The notes beneath the pieces are model-generated. The model did not search any database. It saw only the letters and a program-made list of their open reading frames with translations, and was not told the origin of the DNA. This document shows, in pieces, positions 43,529 through 51,456 of a stretch of DNA of 64,000 bases. Positions within the stretch are counted from its first letter, which is position 1; the number at the start of each line of letters is the position of its first letter. The position numbers and the translations under genes were made by a program. Source of the DNA: Treponema medium (lineage in GTDB: Bacteria > Spirochaetota > Spirochaetia > Treponematales > Treponemataceae); NCBI RefSeq assembly GCF_017161265.1, contig NZ_CP031393.1, positions 2,294,001 through 2,358,000 on the forward strand. The letters run 5' to 3'.

Positions 43529-44824
43529 TTAATCGTCGTCCACCATAATGCGTAAGATAACCTTATCGGTTTCCCGCATACCGTCGGCAGCAACGGCGCC
43601 TACACCGGCGATGGTCTTTTCTATGTCGCCTTTTACAATACCTTCGCCGGGTTCAAACACTCGGTTCTGCATTGCAAGGTAATGCGCATTCAACGCCGCA
43701 TCAACCGATGTGGCAATCTTCGAGGCACACGAGGGCTTGGCACCGTCGCAGACAATTCCTGACACAACTGCAAGGGTATTGGTAATCGTCTCGCATACCT
43801 GTTCATAGCTTCCGCCTGAAAGATATGTAACGGCAGCGCCGCTTCCGCAACCTGCACTGACAGCTCCGCAATAGGCGGAAAGCCGTCCGATCCGCGTCTT
43901 TTGATGAATCGCAATCAAGTTACTGACCAGTAACCCGCGTAACAGCTTATCATGCGGAAGCTTTCTTTCTTCGGCAAACACGATAACCGGTAGCGATGCC
44001 GTCAATCCCTGATTGCCGCTGCCCGAATTGGTAACGACCGGCAAAGTACAGCCGCTCATACGAGCATCGGAACCCGCCGCGGCAGCAGCCTGTGCACGGA
44101 TTTTTAGGGTAACGGCCTGCTCAGCCTCAGCAGCCTTTAGGAGATTCGCCCCCGCGTTAATTCCGTAGCGGTGCTCCAATCCTTCCTGCGCAATACGGGT
44201 ATTATAATCGATCTGGCGTTCCAGTATCGGACGGACGCGGTCGAGGTCTATCGTATCGGCAAACTCAAGAATCTTTTTTACCGACAATCCCGACCGGTCT
44301 GTCAGCGCGGCATTTGCACTGGCAGGATCAAACGGAACGGATAGTATGTCTTTTCCGTTTTTTGTTTTACGCACGATATTCGTATGCTGATGGATAATTT
44401 CAACCGATGCGCTATCGGCACCGGCAAAAACTTCTACAATAAAATGCAGAGAAGCTACCGTATCCAACAAGGAAACCTTACAAGGAATTTTTGCCAAAAA
44501 TTCCTTGGTGCGAGCGATATCGGCTTCGGTTATGTCGGCAAGAACCTCAAGTCCCTTATCGGGATTGCCGCCGATAATACCGATTGCCGCCGCCGCCGGA
44601 ATTCCCTTCATATTGCCCGAATTAGGGACGGTAACACTCTTTACATTTTTAATAATGTTACCGCTGCTTTTGATACACACACGGTCGGGAATTTCGCCGA
44701 GCAAAGCACGAGCATGAGCGCCCGCATACGCTATGGCAATCGGTTCGGTACAGCCGAGCGCAGGAACCAACTCTTCTTGAAGGATCGCAATAAATTGATT
44801 ACAGTCTAAGTCCGTGAGTTCCAT
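43529..44824 (-). CDS. cyuA: L-cysteine desulfidase/serine dehydratase-like protein (CyuA/UPF0597)
   Basis: 431 residues, normal for the family. Motifs are ALGCTEPIAIAYAGA at about 23-37, NVKSVTVPNSGNMKGI, MSGCTLPVVTNSGSGNQGLTASLP, and the Cys-rich IVCDGAKPSCASKI near 362. The three conserved Cys likely hold an Fe-S cluster. It degrades cysteine to pyruvate, ammonia and sulfide (or acts on serine). Its start is 4 bp after the symporter stop, so importer and enzyme are cotranscribed. Confidence 0.9.
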   Translation of the reverse strand: MELTDLDCNQFIAILQEELVPALGCTEPIAIAYAGAHARALLGEIPDRVCIKSSGNIIKNVKSVTVPNSGNMKGIPAAAAIGIIGGNPDKGLEVLADITEADIARTKEFLAKIPCKVSLLDTVASLHFIVEVFAGADSASVEIIHQHTNIVRKTKNGKDILSVPFDPASANAALTDRSGLSVKKILEFADTIDLDRVRPILERQIDYNTRIAQEGLEHRYGINAGANLLKAAEAEQAVTLKIRAQAAAAAGSDARMSGCTLPVVTNSGSGNQGLTASLPVIVFAEERKLPHDKLLRGLLVSNLIAIHQKTRIGRLSAYCGAVSAGCGSGAAVTYLSGGSYEQVCETITNTLAVVSGIVCDGAKPSCASKIATSVDAALNAHYLAMQNRVFEPGEGIVKGDIEKTIAGVGAVAADGMRETDKVILRIMVDDD

Positions 44825-44827
44825 ACC

Positions 44828-46015
44828 TTACGCCTGTTTTAACGTTCCATCCGGTTTATAGAATACACCACGCAGAATAAGCGCAAGCGCTCCGTCTCCG
44901 GTTACATTGCAGGCTGTACCGAAGCTGTCCTGTAGGGCGAAGATGGCGATCAATAAGCCGGTACCGATTTCGTCAAAACCGAGTATGCTGATAACGATAC
45001 CGAGCGAAGCCATAACCGTTCCGCCGGGTACGCCGGGCGCTCCGACAGCGAATACACCGAACAGGAATGAGAACAAGACCATTGTTCCGATTGAAGGAAC
45101 CGAGCCGTACAACATCTGAGATATCGTCATTGCAAAGAATGTTTCGGTAAGAACGGAACCGCATAAATGGGTTGTCGCTCCCAGCGGGATAGCAAAGTCA
45201 ACGATATCAGACGGAAGAGCACTGGATTTATGCGCGCAGCGTAATGCAACCGGCAAGGTTGCAGCGCTCGACATCGTACCGACTGCGGTGGCATACGCAG
45301 GGCCGTAGTGCTTTACCACTTCAAGCGGATTCTGCTTTGAAACCGCACCACCGATGAGGTACAACAGCGTCATCCAGATAAAATGACCGATGAGTACAAT
45401 AATAATAACTTTCAAGAATACGGGAAGCTGGCGGGTTAAGCTACCGCTGTACGCAAGCTCGGCAAAGGTTGTCGCAATAAAGAACGGCAGTACCGGTACG
45501 ATAACGCGGTTTACAATTTCAAGTACCATTGCCTGAATTTCTTTTAAGAGTTTTTCAACCGCAGCAGCCTTTGTCCAAATAACCGAAATACCGGCTAAGA
45601 TAGCCAATACCAGCGCGGTCATAACCGGCATAATCGGCTGTATGTTCAGCGAGAACGCCGTAGAGGGTATTTCCACCAATTCGGCAGCCTGTGACGGAAT
45701 ATGCAGGAATGGAATAAGAATATATCCGGCTACAGCCGAAAACAAAGATGCCCCGACTGCGGACAAATACGATATCAGCAAAAAGACACCAAGCATTTTC
45801 CCCGCATTTGCTTTTAAATCGCAAATTGCCGGAGCAATAAAACCGAAGATAACGAGCGGAACCGCAAAAAAGATCAGCGAACCGAGCAACCTTTTAATGG
45901 TCGCAATAATCCCCATCACCGGAGCGGGTACAAACAACCCGAGCAACACACCGGCAAGAATCCCCAAAGCAAGCTGCGGTAACAGTCCCAATTTTCTACC
46001 GCTTTGTTTTTCCAT
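44828..46015 (-). CDS. Dicarboxylate/amino acid:cation symporter (DAACS; SstT/GltP type)
   Basis: 395 residues with eight or so membrane segments and two re-entrant loops. Motifs: LGSLIFFAVPLVIFGFIAPAI, GTMSSAATLPVALRCAH (serine-rich hairpin), GATTHLCGSVLTETFF and GAPGVPGGTVMAS. It imports amino acids with Na+ or H+. Coupling with the cysteine desulfidase suggests cysteine or serine as substrate. AGGAGG precedes ATG 46015, with an 80-nt leader that holds a hairpin (GATTGCCC/GGGCAAT at about 46050-46082). Confidence 0.9.
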   Translation of the reverse strand: MEKQSGRKLGLLPQLALGILAGVLLGLFVPAPVMGIIATIKRLLGSLIFFAVPLVIFGFIAPAICDLKANAGKMLGVFLLISYLSAVGASLFSAVAGYILIPFLHIPSQAAELVEIPSTAFSLNIQPIMPVMTALVLAILAGISVIWTKAAAVEKLLKEIQAMVLEIVNRVIVPVLPFFIATTFAELAYSGSLTRQLPVFLKVIIIVLIGHFIWMTLLYLIGGAVSKQNPLEVVKHYGPAYATAVGTMSSAATLPVALRCAHKSSALPSDIVDFAIPLGATTHLCGSVLTETFFAMTISQMLYGSVPSIGTMVLFSFLFGVFAVGAPGVPGGTVMASLGIVISILGFDEIGTGLLIAIFALQDSFGTACNVTGDGALALILRGVFYKPDGTLKQA

Positions 46016-46095
46016 AATAGTAGACCTCCTCTCTACAATTACAACAGTGATTGCCCCTCAGTCAAAATGAAGCAGGGCAATTCACAATCGGGGAT

Positions 46096-46125
46096 ATTAT
46101 ATACCTGCTTTTTTCCATTTGTCAA
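46096..46125 (-). promoter_or_regulatory. Promoter of the symporter-cyuA operon
   Basis: Minus strand: perfect TTGACA (46125-46120), 18-nt spacer and perfect TATAAT (46101-46096), followed by a leader with a stem-loop and a strong Shine-Dalgarno. Confidence 0.75.
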
Positions 46126-46186
46126 ATTATATAAAGAAAAGAAAAACATCGCTGCTCTGACAGGATGTCGGGGGCTTTAAACAGTA

Positions 46187-46244
46187 TCGAGTTTTTTTAA
46201 TAAAAACTCGAAGCTCAGCAATGTCCACGGATGGACATTGCTGA
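46187..46244. repeat. Two adjacent hairpins, one with the ACGGAT loop
   Basis: CGAGTTTTT/AAAAACTCG (46187-46210) and TCAGCAATGTCC/GGACATTGCTGA, a 12-bp perfect stem with loop ACGGAT (46215-46244). They lie between the symporter promoter and the 3' end of the ECF ATPase gene and may end that operon. Confidence 0.6.
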
Positions 46245-46316
46245 ACGATGGCATCCTTGGCGAATCTGCAATAGAAATGTACTTCCAATTTTTGGGATAT
46301 GATACGAAAAAACGCT

Positions 46317-47777
46317 CTATGATGAGAAAAAAAAGGCGCTAAGTTTTTCTTCGTTCTGTGGAGACATGGCATAATCCCCCACAATGCCGCCGTCCCCCAA
46401 GTGTAAAATACGGGTACAAGCGGAAATCAAAAACTCATAATCATGTGTTACGACAAAAAGCACTTTGCCCATAGCAGAGAGAGTTTGAAAGAGTCGGGAA
46501 ACATTGACCATACTGTCATAATCCAACCCGCTGGTAGGTTCATCAAAAATTAAAATGTCTCTCCGGCATACCATACTTACCGCGACTGCTGCACGTTGCT
46601 TTTGTCCGCCGGAAAGCGTGCTGGGATGTACATCCCGGTACTCCCAAATACCAAGCTGTTCCATCGCCTGTTCGGCAGCTTCATAATCCGGAGATTGTAT
46701 ACCGAAACAGCACTCCTTTTCCACGGTGTCTGCAAAAAGTTGATAGCCCACTTCCTGCATCACCATATAACAATGCTGCAAACGCTCTTTTGCACTCAGT
46801 ATCTTGCCATTCCACGTAACCGTTCCAGCCGTCTCTCTGTGTAAGCCGCACAAGGCACGGGAAAATGTTGACTTTCCCGTACCATTATGTCCGATAATCC
46901 CGATGATTTCTCCCGGTACAGCGCAAAGATTAACTCCGGCAAGTACTGTATGCTCATGATGTGCAAGACAAAGATTCTGAATTTCTAATATGGGTTTTTC
47001 GTATTTCCGTACTCTATCGGGAATACAAATGTGAGATAAGTCCATCGTTCTCAATCCCATATTGCACCGATCAGCTTCTGAAATGTTACATACTTGCCCC
47101 GATGTCAAGGATTGCCGGATCGTTCCATGCTCCATATAGAGAATGCGGTCCGCAATATCTTTAAGATAATGGATCCGATGTTCAGCTATCACAATAGTCT
47201 TTCCTTGCTTTTTTAATAATACCACTATTTTTCGCAAGCTTTCGATGGCTGCCGTATCCAAATTGGAAGAAGGTTCATCCAATAAATAAATATCAGGCGA
47301 AAGAGCATAGATAGAAGCGAATGCAACTTTTTGCTTCTCTCCGCCCGATAACGCAGCAACCCGTCTTCCGCTCAGTGTTTCGATTTGCAAATCACGAATT
47401 GTTTTACTCAACCGCTCTGTCATCTTTTCTCTCGTCCAAGCGAGATTTTCCATGCCGAATACCATTTCACTGTCTGTGTCTACGTTAAAAAACTGTGAAC
47501 GGGGATTTTGAAATACAGAGCCTATGTGTTCTGCAAGTTGATACAGAGGTGTTGCCTGAACAGACTTTCCGTTAATCAATACTGAACCGGATAATTCTCC
47601 GGAATAGAAAGAGGGAATAAGACCATTGATTAATCTGATCAATGTCGTTTTTCCGCATCCGCTCCGGCCGCACAGCAATACACATTCTCCATCGCTAATT
47701 GTTAAGTCAATGTGAGATATATTCGCGTTTTGCACGGAGTTGTGGTAACTGAAAGATAGCTTTTCCATCTCTATCAT
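46317..47777 (-). CDS. ECF transporter ATPase, fused EcfA-EcfA' (two ABC domains)
   Basis: 486 residues with two complete ABC cassettes. First: Walker A LLCGRSGCGKTTLI, signature LSGGEKQKVAF, Walker B IYLLDEPSSNLD. Second: GIIGHNGTGKSTFSRAL, LSGGQKQRAAV, ILIFDEPTSGLD. It powers an energy-coupling factor importer together with the T and S proteins encoded by the next two genes upstream (12-bp gap to EcfT, whose stop and start overlap its neighbour). It is the last gene of the unit. Confidence 0.93.
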   Translation of the reverse strand: MIEMEKLSFSYHNSVQNANISHIDLTISDGECVLLCGRSGCGKTTLIRLINGLIPSFYSGELSGSVLINGKSVQATPLYQLAEHIGSVFQNPRSQFFNVDTDSEMVFGMENLAWTREKMTERLSKTIRDLQIETLSGRRVAALSGGEKQKVAFASIYALSPDIYLLDEPSSNLDTAAIESLRKIVVLLKKQGKTIVIAEHRIHYLKDIADRILYMEHGTIRQSLTSGQVCNISEADRCNMGLRTMDLSHICIPDRVRKYEKPILEIQNLCLAHHEHTVLAGVNLCAVPGEIIGIIGHNGTGKSTFSRALCGLHRETAGTVTWNGKILSAKERLQHCYMVMQEVGYQLFADTVEKECCFGIQSPDYEAAEQAMEQLGIWEYRDVHPSTLSGGQKQRAAVAVSMVCRRDILIFDEPTSGLDYDSMVNVSRLFQTLSAMGKVLFVVTHDYEFLISACTRILHLGDGGIVGDYAMSPQNEEKLSAFFFSS

Positions 47778-47789
47778 GCTGTAATCATC

Positions 47790-48530
47790 CTATGCGTTAT
47801 TCCGCCCTATCATAAATAGGATAGAAATCACAAAAAAAACGGTAAAAGCAAAAGCACACACAACATCTTTCCACGTAAAACGAATATCCGCCATACAGCT
47901 TCTCTGCTTTGGGTTTTCCAGCCCGCGAGTAATAGAGGCTGCGGAAAGTTCATCCGCCACTTTGAGGGCGGACATCATCATCGGAACATAAATACATTCA
48001 ACAGTACGAATAGGATGAGTCAACAAACTTTTCACGGTAGGCGCGACATCCCTCATTCTCATTGCGTCGTGAATAAAGCCCCAGTCTTCCCGAACCATCG
48101 GGATATATCGAATCATCACCGTCATAGGAATGATGACAGACTTAGGGACGTGAATACGATGCATCGCTGCCATAAATTCATTCACCTGCGTGGTTCCAAC
48201 TAATATGCCGCCCATCATCGCACAAGGAAATATTTTCCGAATATAAAAGGTAAATGTTACAATGGCGATTTGCAGCCAGCCGGTCATCCCATAAATTCCT
48301 ATTTGATATAAGATTATAAGGGATGTGTATATTCCGGTCATTTTTAAAGTAAACCGTTTTTCTCCGCAGCTCAATCCGACTATCGTAATGAGTGCTACCA
48401 GTGCAACCTCATAATATACTGTCGGCGCAAGAAAGAGGTCTACGGTACCGACGAGCAGCATATAAAACTTTGTTCGGGGATCCAAGTGCTGTGTTTTACA
48501 AAAAATATCCGCCGAAAACGGTGCAGTCAT
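47790..48530 (-). CDS. ECF transporter transmembrane subunit EcfT
   Basis: 246 residues with about five membrane segments. The CbiQ/EcfT coupling region has MMSALKVADELSAASITRGLE (two short motifs with A-R-G) that dock to the ATPase. Typical length is 240-270. It bridges the S component and the ATPases. Its start overlaps the stop of the S component gene by 1 bp, so expression is coupled. Confidence 0.9.
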   Translation of the reverse strand: MTAPFSADIFCKTQHLDPRTKFYMLLVGTVDLFLAPTVYYEVALVALITIVGLSCGEKRFTLKMTGIYTSLIILYQIGIYGMTGWLQIAIVTFTFYIRKIFPCAMMGGILVGTTQVNEFMAAMHRIHVPKSVIIPMTVMIRYIPMVREDWGFIHDAMRMRDVAPTVKSLLTHPIRTVECIYVPMMMSALKVADELSAASITRGLENPKQRSCMADIRFTWKDVVCAFAFTVFFVISILFMIGRNNA

Positions 48531-49132
48531 TACACCAACCCGGCTTTTTCAAAATGTTTTCTGAGTAAGTGCTGCCCAAATTTTCCGCTGATACATGAAC
48601 AGATCAAATTGCCGGCAATCATAGCAGGCAGTACCCATAGATGCGCGTTGGCAATCATCGTATCCATATACGCCTGCTCCGTTCCATTTTTCACGAGATA
48701 GTCTACATACGCATCACGATTGATCCACAGCATTGCATAGGAAAAAATAGGACTGATGACAAAAATCATATAAGCAAATAAATTTCGGGTCTTGCTTTTG
48801 AAATTCGTAGAGCCTGCTACTAATTCTGCTGCTACTCCTAAAATGATATATGCTAAGCACATCAGCCAATACATTCCCGTTACGAACAAAACACCGCCTA
48901 CTAAAATGCCGGTAATGAAAATAGGTCCATGCTTCGGAACTTTAGCAATAATTAACATAAAAACCGGTCCGCAGAGCAGTGCAATCGACAATGGACACAG
49001 AAATGTCAAAACGGGAAAAAATCCGAATATCAGCTCGCCGATAAAGGCACAAACCACATAAAGCGCTGCTAAAATTCCGGTAGTAATCAAGTCCCGTGTT
49101 GTAAGACCTTTTTTACTCATTTCATTTGCCAT
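48530..49132 (-). CDS. MptD/Trep_Strep family ECF S component
   Basis: 200 residues, five or six membrane segments. The opening LTTRDLITTGILAALYVVCAFIGE and PVLTFLCPLSIALLCGPVFMLIIAKVPKHGPIFITG (in parts) are hallmarks of the Trep_Strep/MptD family described from treponemes and streptococci. It binds the transported micronutrient; the substrate of this family is not firmly settled. AGGAGG precedes ATG 49132. It heads the S-T-A operon and faces an AraC regulator gene. Confidence 0.9.
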   Translation of the reverse strand: MANEMSKKGLTTRDLITTGILAALYVVCAFIGELIFGFFPVLTFLCPLSIALLCGPVFMLIIAKVPKHGPIFITGILVGGVLFVTGMYWLMCLAYIILGVAAELVAGSTNFKSKTRNLFAYMIFVISPIFSYAMLWINRDAYVDYLVKNGTEQAYMDTMIANAHLWVLPAMIAGNLICSCISGKFGQHLLRKHFEKAGLV

Positions 49133-49438
49133 AGAGAAATCCTCCTCATATCATAGTTAGGAAAAATAATGGTTTTTATTTTTTTCCATTCGTACCCATT
49201 TGCATCATGACTAAAATATGCTATGTTTTGATAGTTAGGCACGGCTAACGAGTATGAGCTACTATAGTTATCCGGTGAGGCGCTGTCAAACAGACCTAAC
49301 AAGCTTACAAGCTTTTTGTATATATGCTAAATAATGGTTATATATCAATTTATCTTTTTTAGCATTACCATATACGCGGCGTTTAAGGACATAAAAAAAG
49401 ATGTTTGGGGACATTATTGAAAGTGAGGAATCTAATCT
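49133..49438. other. Divergent regulatory region between ECF operon and AraC gene
   Basis: 306 bases without a gene. It contains a short inverted repeat GTTAG/CTAAC (49234-49249), a second AGTTAGG copy near 49150, and AT-rich stretches fit for two promoters. A shared operator for the AraC protein is likely here, but I cannot define its site. Confidence 0.4.
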
Positions 49439-50458
49439 GTGACAGAGGGAAATCAACAGCAGACATTTCATAATTTGGGAGATGCCTCTTTTTATATGAG
49501 AGACTACCATTTTAATGAAACGGATGAAAAAAAATGCGGAACTATTCATACCTACTATCCTCCGGCAAAGGCAGGACACGGTATCATGTATCAGGTGCAG
49601 CCGGCTGAAGGCATTTTTCTTTCCGTTAGTGACTGGACTCCATATCACGATATGGAGCGCCAATACCAACTCGAACATAAAATGATAAAAATGTATTATT
49701 TGGAGTCAGGGGAAGTAAAGCTCATTCAAAATGGAAAGCGCACTGCCGTAATTCAAGAAGGAATAAATCTATATCTAAATCGCCCTTCCAAAGGACGGGT
49801 TCTCTATCGGGCCGGTATTCCAATCCGGTATGTATCGGTACTTCTTCTTGAAGATTATTTTCTTCCTTTCCTTCAAAGCCGGTATGCATCTGACGGCTTG
49901 CATTATGCAGCCTTGTTTTCTTGGCACGAATGTAATTATAACACACCGGAAATCGGCAGCATTTTTCTTCAGATTAAACACAAGATTCTTTCAGGAGAAA
50001 CATCAAGCCTCTACTATGAAAGCAAGGTGTGGGAACTTCTGTCTGTTGCTGCAGGAAATGTTCAGCGGCACGGAAAACAAGTAAGTGTTTCTTTAAACCG
50101 GACTAAGGCTTGTCTTTCTCCCATTGAACGCAAGGCCTTGGAGCGAGTCAGGTTTGCTATTGAGCATTCTATTCTAAACCCTCCACGCTCGGAAGAATTA
50201 TGCAGTATAGCAGCTATGGGGCATACAAAATTCCGCCGAACTTTTCGGCTCCTTTATGGTCTTTCGCCCCGTGAGTATATTTTAAAAGCACGGATGCAAT
50301 ATGCATGTTTGTTACTATCTAAACCAGCATTGTCAATCGGAGGTATTGCTGCACATCTCGGCTATGCGAATGCCGGAAAATTTTCTCGTGCATTCCGAAA
50401 ATTGTATCATCAATCGCCGGCTGAATACCGAGCATCGGTTCAAATATCTTCCGTATGA
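49439..50458 (+). CDS. AraC family transcriptional regulator
   Basis: 339 residues from GTG 49439 with GAGGA upstream. The C-terminal AraC domain is clear: RVRFAIEHSILNPPRSEELCSIAAMGHTKFRRTFRLLYGLSPREYILKARMQYA (parts, about 237-290) and IGGIAAHLGYANAGKFSRAFRKLYHQSPAEYR at the end, two helix-turn-helix units. The N-terminal half is a ligand domain without a recognised motif. It is divergent from the ECF operon and probably activates it in response to its substrate. Confidence 0.9.
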   Translation: MTEGNQQQTFHNLGDASFYMRDYHFNETDEKKCGTIHTYYPPAKAGHGIMYQVQPAEGIFLSVSDWTPYHDMERQYQLEHKMIKMYYLESGEVKLIQNGKRTAVIQEGINLYLNRPSKGRVLYRAGIPIRYVSVLLLEDYFLPFLQSRYASDGLHYAALFSWHECNYNTPEIGSIFLQIKHKILSGETSSLYYESKVWELLSVAAGNVQRHGKQVSVSLNRTKACLSPIERKALERVRFAIEHSILNPPRSEELCSIAAMGHTKFRRTFRLLYGLSPREYILKARMQYACLLLSKPALSIGGIAAHLGYANAGKFSRAFRKLYHQSPAEYRASVQISSV

Positions 50459-50761
50459 TACCGTCTGTTTACCGATTTTTTGGTGCGCCCGTGTGATCAG
50501 TTCTTTGAATCGTTCCGCTAGCGTATTTTCAGACTTTTTTTGCTGTACAGATATTCCCAGCTGTAAAGCTAACTGTGTAAAAGACCTTTTAAAGTTTCTC
50601 TTGTTTCATAATTTTTCGCATTAAAATCCAGATACGACACCGGCTTAAAAATTTTTACTTCCCTATCACCGCCTGATAGACTAACTATGCTATTAGTTAA
50701 TTGGGACAATTACTGAAAATCTAGTGTATGTTCGATTTTAATTTTTTAAGGAGAAACACCG
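50459..50761. other. Gene-free stretch at the left edge of the accessory island
   Basis: No intact gene. 50480-50640 has short interrupted open stretches on the minus strand that could be gene debris, not identifiable. The right part holds a copy of the intergenic module (50662-50716) and the Shine-Dalgarno of the next small gene. Confidence 0.45.
50662..50716 (+). repeat. Intergenic module, copy 1 of 3 (short)
   Basis: Contains CTATCACCGCCTGATAGACT, CTATGCTATTAGT and TTGGGACAATTACTGAAAA in the same order as copies 2 and 3. It ends 45 nt before ATG 50762. Confidence 0.8.
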
Positions 50762-50941
50762 ATGGAAAAAGTTATTTGGTGCGGCAAACAGTGGCTTAAT
50801 AATTGTAGCCCTCATTATATAGAGCCGGTTTTTGGGGTCAAACGGTTCGAAAGAGCGGAAAAAAATACGAATTGGTTTCAAAAACAACATGATAAAAAAA
50901 CATTCGCAGACTTCTTGAAAGACGCTATCGAAAAAAAATAA
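50762..50941 (+). CDS. Small protein of 59 residues, unknown
   Basis: Starts MEKVIWCGKQWLNNCSPHYI and ends FADFLKDAIEKK. An AAGGAG Shine-Dalgarno at 6-7 nt spacing and a placement right after module copy 1 argue that it is real. The composition is charged with two Cys and three Trp. No family recognised. A small antitoxin or immunity-like role alongside the next gene is possible, but this is only suggested by size and context. Confidence 0.5.
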   Translation: MEKVIWCGKQWLNNCSPHYIEPVFGVKRFERAEKNTNWFQKQHDKKTFADFLKDAIEKK

Positions 50942-50999
50942 TTTAGAACAGAGGAGAGAATCAGCAGGCAACTAAGATGCCCTATTATTGGTATTAAGT

Positions 51000-51362
51000 A
51001 TGGTTGGTATATTTTGGCTTCTTCCCGATTTATCTGATTTATTTTATGTCGATAAAACAGACATTACATTTGCACAAAAATATGGTGATTGGCTACTATC
51101 TCAAGAAGACCATAGTAATGTATGGGAGAAATTAAAACAAAATGGGTATTTGCACTATTTACCGAAAAGGTACAGAGATGAGTATTGGAAATTACCAAGA
51201 GGCAGGGTCTCATATAATATAGTACTTGGTAAATATTATGTATATCATGGCAATTGGTTTTTAATAAAACATGCAAAAATTATTGAGAAAAAATTTGAGC
51301 TTCCAGTCAATCACATCGTTTATGAAGAAGACGAACACTATTCGAATAATATCAGTTGTTAA
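51000..51362 (+). CDS. Small hypothetical protein of accessory island
   Basis: 120 residues from ATG 51000. The frame is open back to 50976 with no better start, and the Shine-Dalgarno is missing. A very short frame (MPYYWY, stop) ends just before the ATG, hinting at a coupled or frameshifted start. Aromatic- and charge-rich (SYNIVLGKYYVYHGNWFLIKHAKI). Family unknown. Its last codons (SNNISC, stop) belong to module copy 2. Confidence 0.45.
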   Translation: MVGIFWLLPDLSDLFYVDKTDITFAQKYGDWLLSQEDHSNVWEKLKQNGYLHYLPKRYRDEYWKLPRGRVSYNIVLGKYYVYHGNWFLIKHAKIIEKKFELPVNHIVYEEDEHYSNNISC

Positions 51363-51437
51363 AAAGATTTTTTCACCTCTATCATCGCCTGATAGACTAA
51401 CTATGCTATTAGTATAGTCAGTTGGGACAATTACTGA
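51340..51437 (+). repeat. Intergenic module, copy 2 of 3
   Basis: About 98 bp, from TTCGAATAATATCAGTTGTT to GTTGGGACAATTACTGAA. It carries an imperfect palindrome GACTAACTA...TAGTATAGTC. Aligns with copy 3 (55591-55689) nearly end to end. It ends 19 nt before the ATPase gene. Confidence 0.85.
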
Positions 51438-51456
51438 ATGGGAAGCGAGGGGAACT

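Noticed and set aside
46127-46384. Minus-strand frame of 85 codons
   Set aside because: Shadow of the ECF ATPase 3' end plus two hairpins; no start signal.
50301-50624. Plus-strand frame of 107 codons
   Set aside because: First half is the AraC gene in another frame; the rest has no coding character.
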